Positions 26,202-35,079 of a stretch of DNA of 64,000 bases are shown here, in pieces. Position 1 is the first letter of the stretch. Every line of letters begins with the position of its first letter. The stretch lies in NCBI RefSeq assembly GCF_024764775.1, contig NZ_JALIGC010000035.1, forward strand, positions 186,001 through 250,000. Direction: 5' to 3'. Origin of the DNA: Scandinavium manionii. GTDB taxonomy: Bacteria; Pseudomonadota; Gammaproteobacteria; Enterobacterales; Enterobacteriaceae. The notes beneath the pieces were generated by a model that was given only the letters and a program-made list of their open reading frames with translations, was not told the origin of the DNA and searched no databases. The translations under genes and the position numbers were made by a program.

Positions 26202-27434
26202 ATGTCTTCTCCGCTTGCCAGTCAATTAACCCAACGCTTCTTCCGCTACCTGGCTATCACCAGTCAAAGCGATGCCAGCGCCACCACGCTGCCGACCACT
26301 GTCGGTCAGCATGAAATGGCGCGCGAGCTCGCCCACGAGCTGGCACAGCTGGGTCTGGAGAGCATTGAAATTGACGAACACGCCACCGTCACCACGGTGA
26401 AAAAAGGGAACGTCGACGGTGCGCCACGCGTCGGTTTTATCACCCATATTGATACCGTAGACGTCGGTTTAGCACCGGATATTCATCCACAAATCCTGCA
26501 TTTTACTGGTCAGGATCTCTGTCTGAACGCCGAACAAAACGTCTGGCTGCGCGTCAATGAGCATCCTGAAATCCTCGCCTATCCCGGTGAAGAGATTATT
26601 TTCGGCGACGGCACCAGCGTGCTCGGGGCGGATAACAAAGCGGCGGTCACCGTGGTGATGACTCTGCTGGAGAATTTGACGGAGCAACATCGTCACGGCG
26701 ATATCGTGGTGGCGTTCGTGCCGGATGAAGAAGTGGGCCTGCGCGGGGCCAAAGCGCTGGATCTGGAGCGTCGCTTCAATGTCGATTTCGCCTGGACGAT
26801 CGATTGCTGCGAGCTTGGCGAAATTGTTTACGAGAACTTTAACGCCGCCGCCGCGGAAATCCGCTTCACCGGCGTAACCGCCCACCCAATGTCATCCAAA
26901 GACGTGCTGGTGAACCCATTACTGATGGCCACGGATTACATCAGTCATTTTGACCGTCAGCAAACGCCGGAACACACCGAGGGCCGCGAAGGCTACGTCT
27001 GGTTTAACGGCATGGACGCGGTGCAGAGCCAGGCGATTCTGCGCGCCAATATTCGTGATTTTGACCTGCACAGTTTTGAGCGCCGTAAACAGCAAATTGC
27101 CGACGTCGCCGCAAAGATTGCCGCGCAGTATCCGACGGGTAAAGTGGAATTTCAGATTAGCGATACCTACAGCAACATCAGCAACGCCGTGGGTGAAGAT
27201 CGTCGCGCTATCGACCTGATGTTTGAGGCAATGGAAAGCCTGGGGATTACGCCGAAACCAACGCCGATGCGCGGGGGCACCGATGGCGCAGCGCTGTCAG
27301 CCAAAGGGCTGCTGACCCCGAACTTCTTCACCGGCGCACACAACTTCCACTCGAAGTTTGAGTTTTTGCCGCTGAAATCGTTCGAGGCCTCGTACAACGT
27401 TGCCCTTCAGCTGTGTCTGCTGGCTGCGCGTTAA
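26202..27434 (+). CDS. PepT-like M20 tripeptidase
   Basis: 410 residues, cytoplasmic, with AAGGAA before the ATG. M20 metal ligands are visible: HIDTVD, GADNKAAV, PDEEVGLRGAK and HNFHSKFEF near the C-terminus. Overall layout matches peptidase T, which removes N-terminal residues from tripeptides with two zinc ions. It is a divergent paralogue rather than obvious PepT. The 93-bp gap to the DppA-like gene contains both promoters. Alternative: another M20 aminoacylase-like specificity. Confidence 0.85.
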   Translation: MSSPLASQLTQRFFRYLAITSQSDASATTLPTTVGQHEMARELAHELAQLGLESIEIDEHATVTTVKKGNVDGAPRVGFITHIDTVDVGLAPDIHPQILHFTGQDLCLNAEQNVWLRVNEHPEILAYPGEEIIFGDGTSVLGADNKAAVTVVMTLLENLTEQHRHGDIVVAFVPDEEVGLRGAKALDLERRFNVDFAWTIDCCELGEIVYENFNAAAAEIRFTGVTAHPMSSKDVLVNPLLMATDYISHFDRQQTPEHTEGREGYVWFNGMDAVQSQAILRANIRDFDLHSFERRKQQIADVAAKIAAQYPTGKVEFQISDTYSNISNAVGEDRRAIDLMFEAMESLGITPKPTPMRGGTDGAALSAKGLLTPNFFTGAHNFHSKFEFLPLKSFEASYNVALQLCLLAAR

Positions 27435-28027
27435 GCGGGTTTGCGCGCGAGCATAGTGGCGAAACGCAGTTTAATGCGATTGCCGTTGGCGTCGGTGCGG
27501 TGTAACTCACCGACGTCCTCGTTATAACGGTCAAACTCCCAGCCTGCGTAGTAATCCTTCAGCTCGCCCTGCTTAAAGGCAAACGGGAAACCGACGTTAC
27601 ATGGATAGTCGTCGGTATCCATCGCCGCTACGATCAGGTTCCAGCCGCCCGGTTTGGTGCAGCGCTGCATGTTGGCGATCAACCCCGGAATGGTGTCGGC
27701 CTGGAGGAACATCATCACTACGGTCGACAGAATAAAGTCATAGTCGTCCTCGAACGTCAGCGTATTGAGGTCGACCTCTTTAGATCGCAGGTTCTCGAGC
27801 CCTTCCGCCTGACGAACCGTTTCCAGATGATTAATGCCCGCCGGGTTCTTATCCGACGCCGTCACATCAAAGCCGTTCGCCGCCAGATACAGGCTGTTAC
27901 GCCCGTTGCCACAGCCTAAATCGAGGGTTTTACCCGGCGCAATTTTCGTTGCCGCATGCAGCACTTCCGAGTGGGTGCGCGTCATGCCGTATTTATCAGT
28001 GAAGTAATTTTCATCGCAGCGGGTCAT
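27431..28027 (-). CDS. tehB: SAM-dependent tellurite methyltransferase TehB
   Basis: 198 residues. The SAM-binding loop LDLGCGNGRNSLYLAANG and the C-terminal DVGELHRTDANGNRIKLRFATM match E. coli TehB (197 residues), which methylates tellurite or selenite with S-adenosylmethionine. In E. coli the membrane protein gene tehA precedes it; here only 119 bp separate it from divergent ydcK, so tehA is absent. It overlaps the end of the PepT-like gene by 4 bp. Confidence 0.94.
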   Translation of the reverse strand: MTRCDENYFTDKYGMTRTHSEVLHAATKIAPGKTLDLGCGNGRNSLYLAANGFDVTASDKNPAGINHLETVRQAEGLENLRSKEVDLNTLTFEDDYDFILSTVVMMFLQADTIPGLIANMQRCTKPGGWNLIVAAMDTDDYPCNVGFPFAFKQGELKDYYAGWEFDRYNEDVGELHRTDANGNRIKLRFATMLARKPA

Positions 28028-28146
28028 CGGGAGTCCTTATCGGCTATCGGTTTATGCTTTAAAGATGCATTTTAAAAGAATCTTATGGGTCGCGTCACTG
28101 AGATTCTTTGCTACGTTTATGTTAAGCCCCCGTTACGAGAAGAGTG

Positions 28147-29127
28147 ATGAACAAGTACCGTCTCAGCGAAATTTCACGCGTATACAGCTATCAGCAAGAT
28201 GGCGAAAAGAAAAGCGTCACCTTGTGGCAGATTATTGCCCTGCGTGATTTCACTGACGTGCTGCAGGGCACCGCGGGCGGCTGGATCGACGCTGAAACAG
28301 CGCTCAGTCACGACGGTGACTGCTGGATTTACGACGAAAATAGCGTGGTGTTTGCCGACGCGAAGATAACGGGCAATGCGCGCATTACGCAGGCCTGTAC
28401 TCTGTCGCACGGCGTGGTGATTGAAGATAACGCCTGGATAGACGGCGCGATTATCAGCCATCAGGCACAGATAAGTGACAACGTCACGGTTCAACATTCG
28501 CGGGTGCGTGGAAAATGCCATATTTTCGGCGAGGCGCGCATTCTCAACGAGTGCGACATTATCGCCGCCATGGGTTTAACGCCCGACAGCACGCAACATC
28601 TGCAAATCTACGATCGCGCCACCGTTAGCCGCTCCCGGGTGGTGCATCAGGCGCAAATCTACGGTGAGGCGATGGTCGATCAAGCGTTTATTGAACATCG
28701 GGCCGAAGTGTTCGACGCCGCGCTGTTGCAGGGCAACGAAGAAAACAACGTCTGGGTGTGTGACTGCGCGAAAGTTTACGGCAATGCACGGGTGGTGGCG
28801 GGCAACGGCGAAGACGCGATCCCCACGTTGCGATACAGCTCGCAGGTGGCGGAAAACGCGGTGGTCGAAGGCAACTGCGTGCTCAAGCATCACGTGCTGA
28901 TCGGCGGTCACGCCTGGCTGCGCGGCGGGCCGATTCTGCTCGACGACAAAATCCTGATTGAGGGCAACGCGCGGGTCATCGGCGATGTGGTTATCGAGCA
29001 TCGCGTCGAAATCTGCGGCAACGCCATTATCGAAGCCTATGCCGGCGACCGCATTCACATTCGCGGACGCAAGGTTATCAACGGCGACGAACGCGTGACT
29101 CGCACGCCGCTGCTCGGCTCACTCTAA
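28147..29127 (+). CDS. ydcK: YdcK, left-handed beta-helix repeat protein
   Basis: 326 residues, same length as E. coli YdcK. Most of the chain is hexapeptide repeat (V-ADAKITGNARI, AWIDGAIISHQAQI, ARVIGDVVIEHRVEICGNAII), giving a left-handed beta helix, as in acyl- and nucleotidyl-transferases. No enzymatic activity is known to me. ATG 28147 is chosen over the GTG one codon earlier. It overlaps the end of rimL by 9 bp in convergent orientation. Confidence 0.93.
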   Translation: MNKYRLSEISRVYSYQQDGEKKSVTLWQIIALRDFTDVLQGTAGGWIDAETALSHDGDCWIYDENSVVFADAKITGNARITQACTLSHGVVIEDNAWIDGAIISHQAQISDNVTVQHSRVRGKCHIFGEARILNECDIIAAMGLTPDSTQHLQIYDRATVSRSRVVHQAQIYGEAMVDQAFIEHRAEVFDAALLQGNEENNVWVCDCAKVYGNARVVAGNGEDAIPTLRYSSQVAENAVVEGNCVLKHHVLIGGHAWLRGGPILLDDKILIEGNARVIGDVVIEHRVEICGNAIIEAYAGDRIHIRGRKVINGDERVTRTPLLGSL

Positions 29128-29685
29128 AACCTCGTCGATTATCCGGCCGTAAATGTTCTGGTCGTGATAATGGCCGTTGAGAAACTCCGCCTGTTTCAGG
29201 CAACCTTCCAGTAAAAACCCGTTGCGCAGCGCCACCTGGTTGCTGCGCTCATTCTCAACCCGACACTTAATCACAAACCGCCGCACTTCACCCTGCTGCG
29301 CGTAATAATGCATAAACGCCTGCAAGCAACGGCTGATAATCCCCTGTCCTTGATGCGCTTCATCTAACCAGTAGCCGATGTAGCCCGTCTTGTTCAGCGG
29401 TTCGATTGCGTTAAACGACAGCACCCCCACCACGTCATCACCCTGCACAATCATGAAAACCTTGGCGTAACCGCGCTGGTGCAACATCCGGTTACTGAGC
29501 AGGTTTTGCCGGGTATCGTCTTCCCCACCGACAAACTGCGGCCAGTTCAGCGAATGCTGTAGCCAGTGGCGATTGCTAAGAACCAGTTGGTGCAGCGGTG
29601 AAACAAAACGCTCATGCGCTGCATGCAGCGAAAGCCCCTTTGAAACCGGGATTGTCTCGTCCTGCAGTGGAAGTTCTTCGATCAT
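29119..29685 (-). CDS. rimL: ribosomal protein L7/L12 N-acetyltransferase RimL
   Basis: 188 residues from ATG 29685, which has an AAGGAG site; the longer opening to 29739 lacks one. GYWLDEAHQGQGIISRCLQAF is the acetyl-CoA loop and VALRNGFLLEGCLKQAEFLNGHY the C-terminal signature shared with E. coli RimL (179 residues), which converts L12 to L7 by N-terminal acetylation. The N-terminus is a few residues longer than in E. coli. Confidence 0.93.
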   Translation of the reverse strand: MIEELPLQDETIPVSKGLSLHAAHERFVSPLHQLVLSNRHWLQHSLNWPQFVGGEDDTRQNLLSNRMLHQRGYAKVFMIVQGDDVVGVLSFNAIEPLNKTGYIGYWLDEAHQGQGIISRCLQAFMHYYAQQGEVRRFVIKCRVENERSNQVALRNGFLLEGCLKQAEFLNGHYHDQNIYGRIIDEVLE

Positions 29686-29848
29686 GATGACTCCTTTTTG
29701 CCAGCGAAAACGCACTAAAACAATGCACACCTTCATCACAACTGTGCGCCATGGCTGGGTATAGTGCGCAAAACCCGCGCTGACGCGGCACGCCCGGCTG
29801 GCACGTCTCTTGCTTTACTCGTTTGTAACCCAAAGGAGAGACAACAAG

Positions 29849-31006
29849 ATGAAAGCAATCGTGATTGGTGGTGGAATTGGTGGCCTCTCTGCGGCCATCG
29901 CCCTGAAGCAGTGCGGCATTGAAACCGAGGTTTATGAAGCTGTTAAACAGATTAAACCGGTTGGGGCCGCCATTTCAATCTGGCCAAACGGCGTTAAGTG
30001 CCTGAATTGGCTGGGTATGAAAGAGCAACTGCGAAAATTAGGGGGACCACTGGAGTATATGTCCTATCGCGATTTCCGCCATAACCAGACCATGACGCGT
30101 TTCAGCCTCGACCCGCTGGTGCAAAGCGTCGGCGAACGCCCGTGGCCGGTGGCCCGCGCCGGCCTGCAGGACATGCTGCTCGACACCTACGGCCGCTACG
30201 ACGTGCAGTTCGGCAAACGGGTGGTGAGCGTGGAATCTTTTGCGGACGGCGTGCGCGCCACCTTTGAAGACGGACACACCGCCGAAGCGGATCTGCTGGT
30301 CGCCGCCGACGGTGCGCATTCGGCGATCCGCTCATGGGTGATTGGCTATCAGACAGAGCGCCGCTACGCCGGGTACGTCAACTGGAACGGACTGGTCGCT
30401 ATCGACGACTCTCTCGCGCCCGCCAACCAGTGGACGACCTGGGTCGGTGAAGGCAAACGCGTGTCGTTGATGCCGGTCGCCGGGAATCGCTTCTACTTTT
30501 TCTTCGACGTGCCGCTACCAACCGGACTGGCAGAAGACCGGGACACCGCGCGCGCAGATTTACAGCGCTATTTCAGCGGCTGGGCTGACCCGGTGCAGCA
30601 GCTGATTGCGCAGATTGATCCGCAGACCACCAACCGCATTGAAATACACGACATCGAACCGCTGGAAACGCTGGTGCGCGGGCGCGTGGCGCTGCTCGGC
30701 GACGCCGGGCACAGCACCACGCCGGATATTGGCCAGGGCGGCTGTGCGGCGATGGAAGACGCGGTGGTACTGGCGATGACCCTGCAAACGCACTCGCTGG
30801 GCATTGAAGACGCCCTGCTGCGCTATCAGGAAAAACGCGCCTGGCGGGTGAAGGATTTGGTGCTCAAAGCGCGTAAACGCTGCGACGTGACCCACGGCAA
30901 AGATATGCAGGAAACCAAAGCCTGGTACGCCGATTTGTACCACGAAACCGGCGACCGCATTTTGGCCGGGATGCGCGAGACCATCGTCGGCGGCCCGTTA
31001 GGTTGA
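29849..31006 (+). CDS. hpxO: FAD-dependent urate hydroxylase HpxO
   Basis: 385 residues from ATG 29849 (AAAGGAGAG upstream). GGGIGGLSAAIALKQCG is the FAD dinucleotide fold, RVALLGDAGHSTTPDIGQGG the second FAD site, and overall sequence follows Klebsiella HpxO, which oxidises urate to 5-hydroxyisourate with NADH. The other hpx genes (allantoin handling, regulator) are not within this window. It is inserted between rimL and opgD relative to E. coli. Confidence 0.92.
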   Translation: MKAIVIGGGIGGLSAAIALKQCGIETEVYEAVKQIKPVGAAISIWPNGVKCLNWLGMKEQLRKLGGPLEYMSYRDFRHNQTMTRFSLDPLVQSVGERPWPVARAGLQDMLLDTYGRYDVQFGKRVVSVESFADGVRATFEDGHTAEADLLVAADGAHSAIRSWVIGYQTERRYAGYVNWNGLVAIDDSLAPANQWTTWVGEGKRVSLMPVAGNRFYFFFDVPLPTGLAEDRDTARADLQRYFSGWADPVQQLIAQIDPQTTNRIEIHDIEPLETLVRGRVALLGDAGHSTTPDIGQGGCAAMEDAVVLAMTLQTHSLGIEDALLRYQEKRAWRVKDLVLKARKRCDVTHGKDMQETKAWYADLYHETGDRILAGMRETIVGGPLG

Positions 31007-31013
31007 GTGGCTT

Positions 31014-31088
31014 TGCCCGGCGGCATTGCCTTTGCCGGGCCTACAACGTCTCAATCGTAGGCCCGGTAAGCGCGAGCGCCACCGGGCT
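31014..31088. repeat. BIME, two inverted REP units
   Basis: TGCCCGGCGGCATTGCCTT with GCCGGGCCTAC, then a facing CGTAGGCCCGGTAAGCGCG with GCCACCGGGC. It fills the gap between the convergent hpxO and opgD genes. Confidence 0.85.
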
Positions 31089-31097
31089 TGACGCGCC

Positions 31098-32753
31098 TTA
31101 CTTCATTACGCGGTCATCAACGTACTGACGTTTATCCGCTGCCGGCGGGAAATACTGGTACAGCCAGGTTTCGCTGACCGCATCGCCCTGACAGCGCAGG
31201 AACATGCGCATTTCAACCGGGTCGGTAGAGTCGTTGGTCGGATACCAATCGAACAGGATCCGATAGCCGTCGAACGGTTCGACGTACAGAATCTCCACCT
31301 GCTTCGCTTCACCGTTAGACAGGGTGATCACCGGCTCAATGCCTTTCGGTGCCGCTGCTTTCAGGTCGCCGCCGACAAAATCGATAGCGAAACGACGTGC
31401 CCATTTCTCAGGGTAATGCTCGCCCGGCGCCCAGCCTTCCGGGAAACCACCCATACCGGTACGGGTTGCCATCACGCGCGCTAACGGGGAACGTACCGGC
31501 GGCTGTGCGGCCCAGTACAGACGATATTTGAAGTCCAGCTCGTCGCCCGCCTTCACCGCTTTCTTCGGCTGCCAGAAGCAGACGATATTATCCAGGGTTT
31601 CACCGGTCGTCGGGATTTCCATCAGCGATACGGCGCCTTCGCCCCACTGGTTACGCGGCTCGACCCACAGGCTTGGGCGTTTGTCGTACCAGCCCATGAC
31701 GTCCTGATAGTGTGAGAAATCGCGGTCAAGCTGCAGCAGACCAAACCCACGCGGGTTTTTGTCCTGGAAGGCGTTGAACTGCAGTTTCTGCGGGTTGTTC
31801 AGCGGGCGGCAAACCCACTCGCCGTTACCACGCCACATCGCCAGGCGATCGGAGTCGTGGATTTGCGGGTGAATGGTGTCGCAGGTGCGGCGTTCGTTGT
31901 TGCCGCAGCTGAACATGCTGGTCATCGGGGAAATGCCGAGCTGTTTGATGTCTTTACGCGCAAAGATGTGGTTTTCCACATCCATGATCACCTGCGTTTC
32001 CTGGCAGTTGACGGTGAACTTGTAGGCCCCGGTGACGCTTGGGCTGTCGAGCAGCGCATACACGGTGAAGACCGTGGCGCCCGGTTTGACGGTTTCAAAC
32101 CAGAACGAGGTGAAGTCCGGGAACTCTTCCGGCGTGTCGGTGAAGGTATCCACCGCCAGGCCACGGGCGGACAGGCCGTACTGCCAGGTGTTGTCGACCG
32201 CGCGGAAGTAGCTCGCGCCGAGGAACGACACGATATCGCGGCGCGCCAGTTCAGGGGCTTTAAAGGTACGGAATCCGGCGAAACCGAGATCGGTCTGCCC
32301 TTCCAGTTGTTTGGTGTCGACGCCCGCGTCGTTGTATTTGAACAGCTCCGGGCGGAAGTGAATTTCACGCGCCTGCTGTGAAACGGTATCGAGGGAGAAC
32401 ATGCGCACGCGGCGGCGGAAGCCCATCCCGACGTGGAAGAACTGGATATCCAGCTTGCGATCTTCGATGTTATTCCACAACGACTGAGAGGCGTCGTACT
32501 GAATGCTGTTGTAAGCCTGCGGCGTCAGCTCTGCCAGGGTTTTTGGCAGGTCTTTCGGTGCGCCGCCCCACGGCTGGCTCGCCAGATCGCGCGCCATGGA
32601 TTGCAGAACGGAGTAGTCAAAGCGGCGGGTTTGTCCATCGGCAATCGACGAGTCGTCGGCCAGTGCGGCTTTGGAGAATAGTGACGCGATTCCAGTTGTA
32701 GCGCTCACCGCGGCTACAGCCATTGAAGATTTGATAAAGTGTCTGCGGTTCAT
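31098..32753 (-). CDS. opgD: osmoregulated periplasmic glucan biosynthesis protein OpgD
   Basis: 551 residues, same length as E. coli OpgD (MdoD). The N-terminus MNRRHFIKSS with the RR-x-F-x-K motif is a Tat signal and cleavage is expected near SKAALADD. OpgD shapes the linear glucan backbone in the periplasm. The carbohydrate-processing domain (FHVGMGFRRRVRMFSLD) and the C-terminal Ig-like domain are intact. E. coli ydcH, next to it there, is missing here. Confidence 0.95.
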   Translation of the reverse strand: MNRRHFIKSSMAVAAVSATTGIASLFSKAALADDSSIADGQTRRFDYSVLQSMARDLASQPWGGAPKDLPKTLAELTPQAYNSIQYDASQSLWNNIEDRKLDIQFFHVGMGFRRRVRMFSLDTVSQQAREIHFRPELFKYNDAGVDTKQLEGQTDLGFAGFRTFKAPELARRDIVSFLGASYFRAVDNTWQYGLSARGLAVDTFTDTPEEFPDFTSFWFETVKPGATVFTVYALLDSPSVTGAYKFTVNCQETQVIMDVENHIFARKDIKQLGISPMTSMFSCGNNERRTCDTIHPQIHDSDRLAMWRGNGEWVCRPLNNPQKLQFNAFQDKNPRGFGLLQLDRDFSHYQDVMGWYDKRPSLWVEPRNQWGEGAVSLMEIPTTGETLDNIVCFWQPKKAVKAGDELDFKYRLYWAAQPPVRSPLARVMATRTGMGGFPEGWAPGEHYPEKWARRFAIDFVGGDLKAAAPKGIEPVITLSNGEAKQVEILYVEPFDGYRILFDWYPTNDSTDPVEMRMFLRCQGDAVSETWLYQYFPPAADKRQYVDDRVMK

Positions 32754-32920
32754 GCCTGAGTCAGCGTCCTTCTGTGATAATCGACTTCGCTAAGAATCGC
32801 CCACTCTAGACAAAAAACGCTGATAATCCAATTGCTGGCGGTACAAAATGCGCCTAAACCGGGAAATAAATAATTGCGATCGGAAGACCCTGAATCCTGC
32901 TGTAAATTTTGGTCAATCCA

Positions 32921-32961
32921 TAAAAAGCAAAAGCCCCGGGAGCGATAACGCTGCCGGAGCC
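32921..32961 (-). terminator. terminator after the amino acid-binding protein gene
   Basis: On the minus strand a GC-rich imperfect stem (CGCTGCCGGAGC with GCCCCGGGAGCG on the plus strand) with ATAA loop, followed by TTTTGCTTTTT. Confidence 0.75.
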
Positions 32962-32975
32962 TTATATCCGCGGGT

Positions 32976-33749
32976 TTACTTAACGCTAACGTCGATGCCC
33001 GGGAAATATTTCGCGGCGAGTTTGGTGATAGTGCCGTCGGCGCGCACTTTATCGATAGCCGCATCCAGCTGTTTCTTCTCAGCGGCGTCACCTTTGCGCA
33101 GGCCAAAGCCAATGCCGCTGCCCAGAATGGTGTCATCAGCTACTGGCTTGCCGATAAAGCCAAAACCTTTGCCCTGCGGCTTGCTGAGGAACCCGGCCTG
33201 CCCGGCAGCAGACATCACCAGCGAGGCGTCGATGCGACCGTTGAGCAAGTCTGCCCATGCCATGTTCTGATCTTTATAGGACACCACGGTCACGCCGTGC
33301 TTTTCCCAATGCTCTTTGGCGTAGGTTTCCTGGATAGAACCCTGCAACACGCCGATAGTTTTACCGTTCAGCCCTTCCGGCGTGGCCTGCATCCCGCTGC
33401 CTTCTTTACCGACTAACTGCGATGGAATGCGGTAAATCGGCTGGGTGAAAGCGATACTTTTGCGCCGCTGCTCGGTGATGTTCATCGCCGAGTTAATGGC
33501 ATCGAATTTCTTGGCCACCAGGCCTGGGATCAGCGAATCAAACGAACTTTCTACCCAACTGCATTTCAGCTCGGCAGCTTTACAGATGGCATTACCCAAA
33601 TCGATATCAAAACCCTGCAGTTCGCCCGCAGCATTCCGGCTTTCAAACGGCGGATATTCCGCTTCCACGCCGAAACGCAGCTCGCCTGCCGCAAAGGAAG
33701 AGACCGAACAGAACAGGCCCATGCCCACAATCAATGCTTTCAGTTTCAT
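32976..33749 (-). CDS. periplasmic amino acid-binding protein (ArgT/HisJ-like)
   Basis: 257 residues from ATG 33749, with signal peptide up to SSFAAGE. Family 3 solute-binding features: LRFGVEAEYPPFESR, GFDIDLGNAICK, DAINSAMNITEQRRKSIAF, then the second-lobe LNGKTIGVLQGS. It resembles the lysine/arginine/ornithine- and histidine-binding proteins. It follows the aminotransferase gene by 12 bp and has no permease or ATPase neighbour, so it may use the HisQMP transporter encoded elsewhere. A cationic amino acid ligand is inference. Confidence 0.85.
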   Translation of the reverse strand: MKLKALIVGMGLFCSVSSFAAGELRFGVEAEYPPFESRNAAGELQGFDIDLGNAICKAAELKCSWVESSFDSLIPGLVAKKFDAINSAMNITEQRRKSIAFTQPIYRIPSQLVGKEGSGMQATPEGLNGKTIGVLQGSIQETYAKEHWEKHGVTVVSYKDQNMAWADLLNGRIDASLVMSAAGQAGFLSKPQGKGFGFIGKPVADDTILGSGIGFGLRKGDAAEKKQLDAAIDKVRADGTITKLAAKYFPGIDVSVK

Positions 33750-33761
33750 CGCCAACGCCCC

Positions 33762-34931
33762 TTAACGTGATTTAACCTGACACAGGGCCGCAGCGCCTGC
33801 CCGTAATGTGGCCTCATCTTTAGCAAAAGAGAGGCGAATCAATTTGTTGTCTGTCCCGTCGGTATAAAACGCCGACAGCGGAATGGTCGCCACACCGTGA
33901 TCAACTATCAGGCGTTTCACCATTTCACTGTCGCTTTCATCACTGAAATGGCTGTAATCAGCCAACAGGAAGAACGAGCCCTGGCTTGGCAGCAGCTTAA
34001 ACGGAGACTCCGCCAGCAGGGTTTGCAGCAGGTCGCGCTTGCGCTGATAAAACGCCGCCAGCGACAGCCAGGTTTGCGGATCATTCATATGTTTCGCGAA
34101 TGCATACTGCATGGGCGTATCGGCGGAGAACATCAAAAACTGATGCACTTTGCAGATTTCATCCATCAGTTCCGCCGGAGCCACGCAATAACCCACACGC
34201 CAGCCGGTGACATGATAAGTCTTACCAAACGACGAAATAATTACGCTGCGCTCTGCCAGCTGCGGGTGCGTCGCCATACCGTGATGCGGCTGACCGTCGA
34301 ACACTACATGCTCGTACACTTCGTCAGACAGGACCACAATATCGGTGTTACGCGTCAAGGCCGCAAGCTGTTGTAAATCGTTGGCATCGAACACTTTCCC
34401 GCTTGGGTTATGCGGCGTGTTGATAATGATCATCCGCGTACGCGGCGTGATTGCCGCGCGCACCTCGTCCCAGTTGACGGTGAAATCCGGCACCGTCAGC
34501 TTGATGGCCACCGGTGTGGCGCCCTGTAAACGGACAATCGGCGCATAGCTATCGAATGACGGTTCAAAATAAATGACTTCATCGCCCGGATGAACCAGTC
34601 CGCTAATCGCGGAATAAAGTCCTTCGCTGGCGCTGGCGGTGATCAGCACTTCGCTGTCAACGTCGTACTGCGTGCCGTACAAATCGGCAATTTTCTCCGC
34701 GATACGCGTTTTCAGAGCATGCAGCCCGGTCATCGGCGCATACTGGTTATGCCCCTCTTCCATCGCCCGCGTCACGCCCTGCACCAGTCGCGTATCGCAG
34801 GCAAAATTTGGCGCGCCCTGGGATAAATTAATGGCGTTATGCTGAGAAGAAAGCTGGCCAATCACGGTAAAGATGGTGGTGCCCACATCGGGCAGCTTGG
34901 TACGGGTTTTCACCGGCGAACGCAGAGTCAT
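33762..34931 (-). CDS. PLP-dependent aminotransferase, YbdL-like
   Basis: 389 residues from ATG 34931 (AAAGGA upstream). Class I/II fold: INLSQGAPNF, NQYAPMTGLHAL, NTPHNPSGKVF, DEVYEHVVFDG and PLP lysine in SSFGKTYHVTGWRVGYC. Closest in flavour to E. coli YbdL (methionine aminotransferase; kynurenine aminotransferase-like), but a distinct paralogue. Co-transcribed with the amino acid-binding protein, so it likely transaminates the imported amino acid. Divergent from ydhS. Confidence 0.88.
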   Translation of the reverse strand: MTLRSPVKTRTKLPDVGTTIFTVIGQLSSQHNAINLSQGAPNFACDTRLVQGVTRAMEEGHNQYAPMTGLHALKTRIAEKIADLYGTQYDVDSEVLITASASEGLYSAISGLVHPGDEVIYFEPSFDSYAPIVRLQGATPVAIKLTVPDFTVNWDEVRAAITPRTRMIIINTPHNPSGKVFDANDLQQLAALTRNTDIVVLSDEVYEHVVFDGQPHHGMATHPQLAERSVIISSFGKTYHVTGWRVGYCVAPAELMDEICKVHQFLMFSADTPMQYAFAKHMNDPQTWLSLAAFYQRKRDLLQTLLAESPFKLLPSQGSFFLLADYSHFSDESDSEMVKRLIVDHGVATIPLSAFYTDGTDNKLIRLSFAKDEATLRAGAAALCQVKSR

Positions 34932-35001
34932 TGCCAATCCTTTCTCAGTAAATATGCATAACTATTCAATACAAAGCCTCAGAAGGCGACAATCGAATTG
35001 T

Positions 35002-35035
35002 TGTCATAGTAGCCATGAGAAAATTGCATAGCTGG
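35002..35035. promoter_or_regulatory. regulatory element copy 1, upstream of ydhS
   Basis: TGTCATA, then GCCATGA, then AAATTGCATAGCTGG, spaced as in copy 2 at 36696-36729; about 30 of 34 bases agree. It lies in the gap shared by the aminotransferase and ydhS, ending 44 bp before the ydhS ATG. A related TGCATAACT lies at 34955-34963. Probably a binding site of the neighbouring LysR protein. Confidence 0.55.
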
Positions 35036-35079
35036 CAGCAGAGTCTAGACTTACAGCAGGCAAATTCAGGTGAGCAACA

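Noticed and set aside
32750..33136. Minus-strand frame of 128 codons upstream of opgD
   Set aside because: Overlaps the 3' end of the binding-protein gene in another frame and crosses its terminator, so it is not a gene.
35001..35030. Sigma-70 promoter within the duplicated element (TTGTCA)
   Set aside because: No acceptable -10 lies at the right spacing, so I call it a regulator site only.
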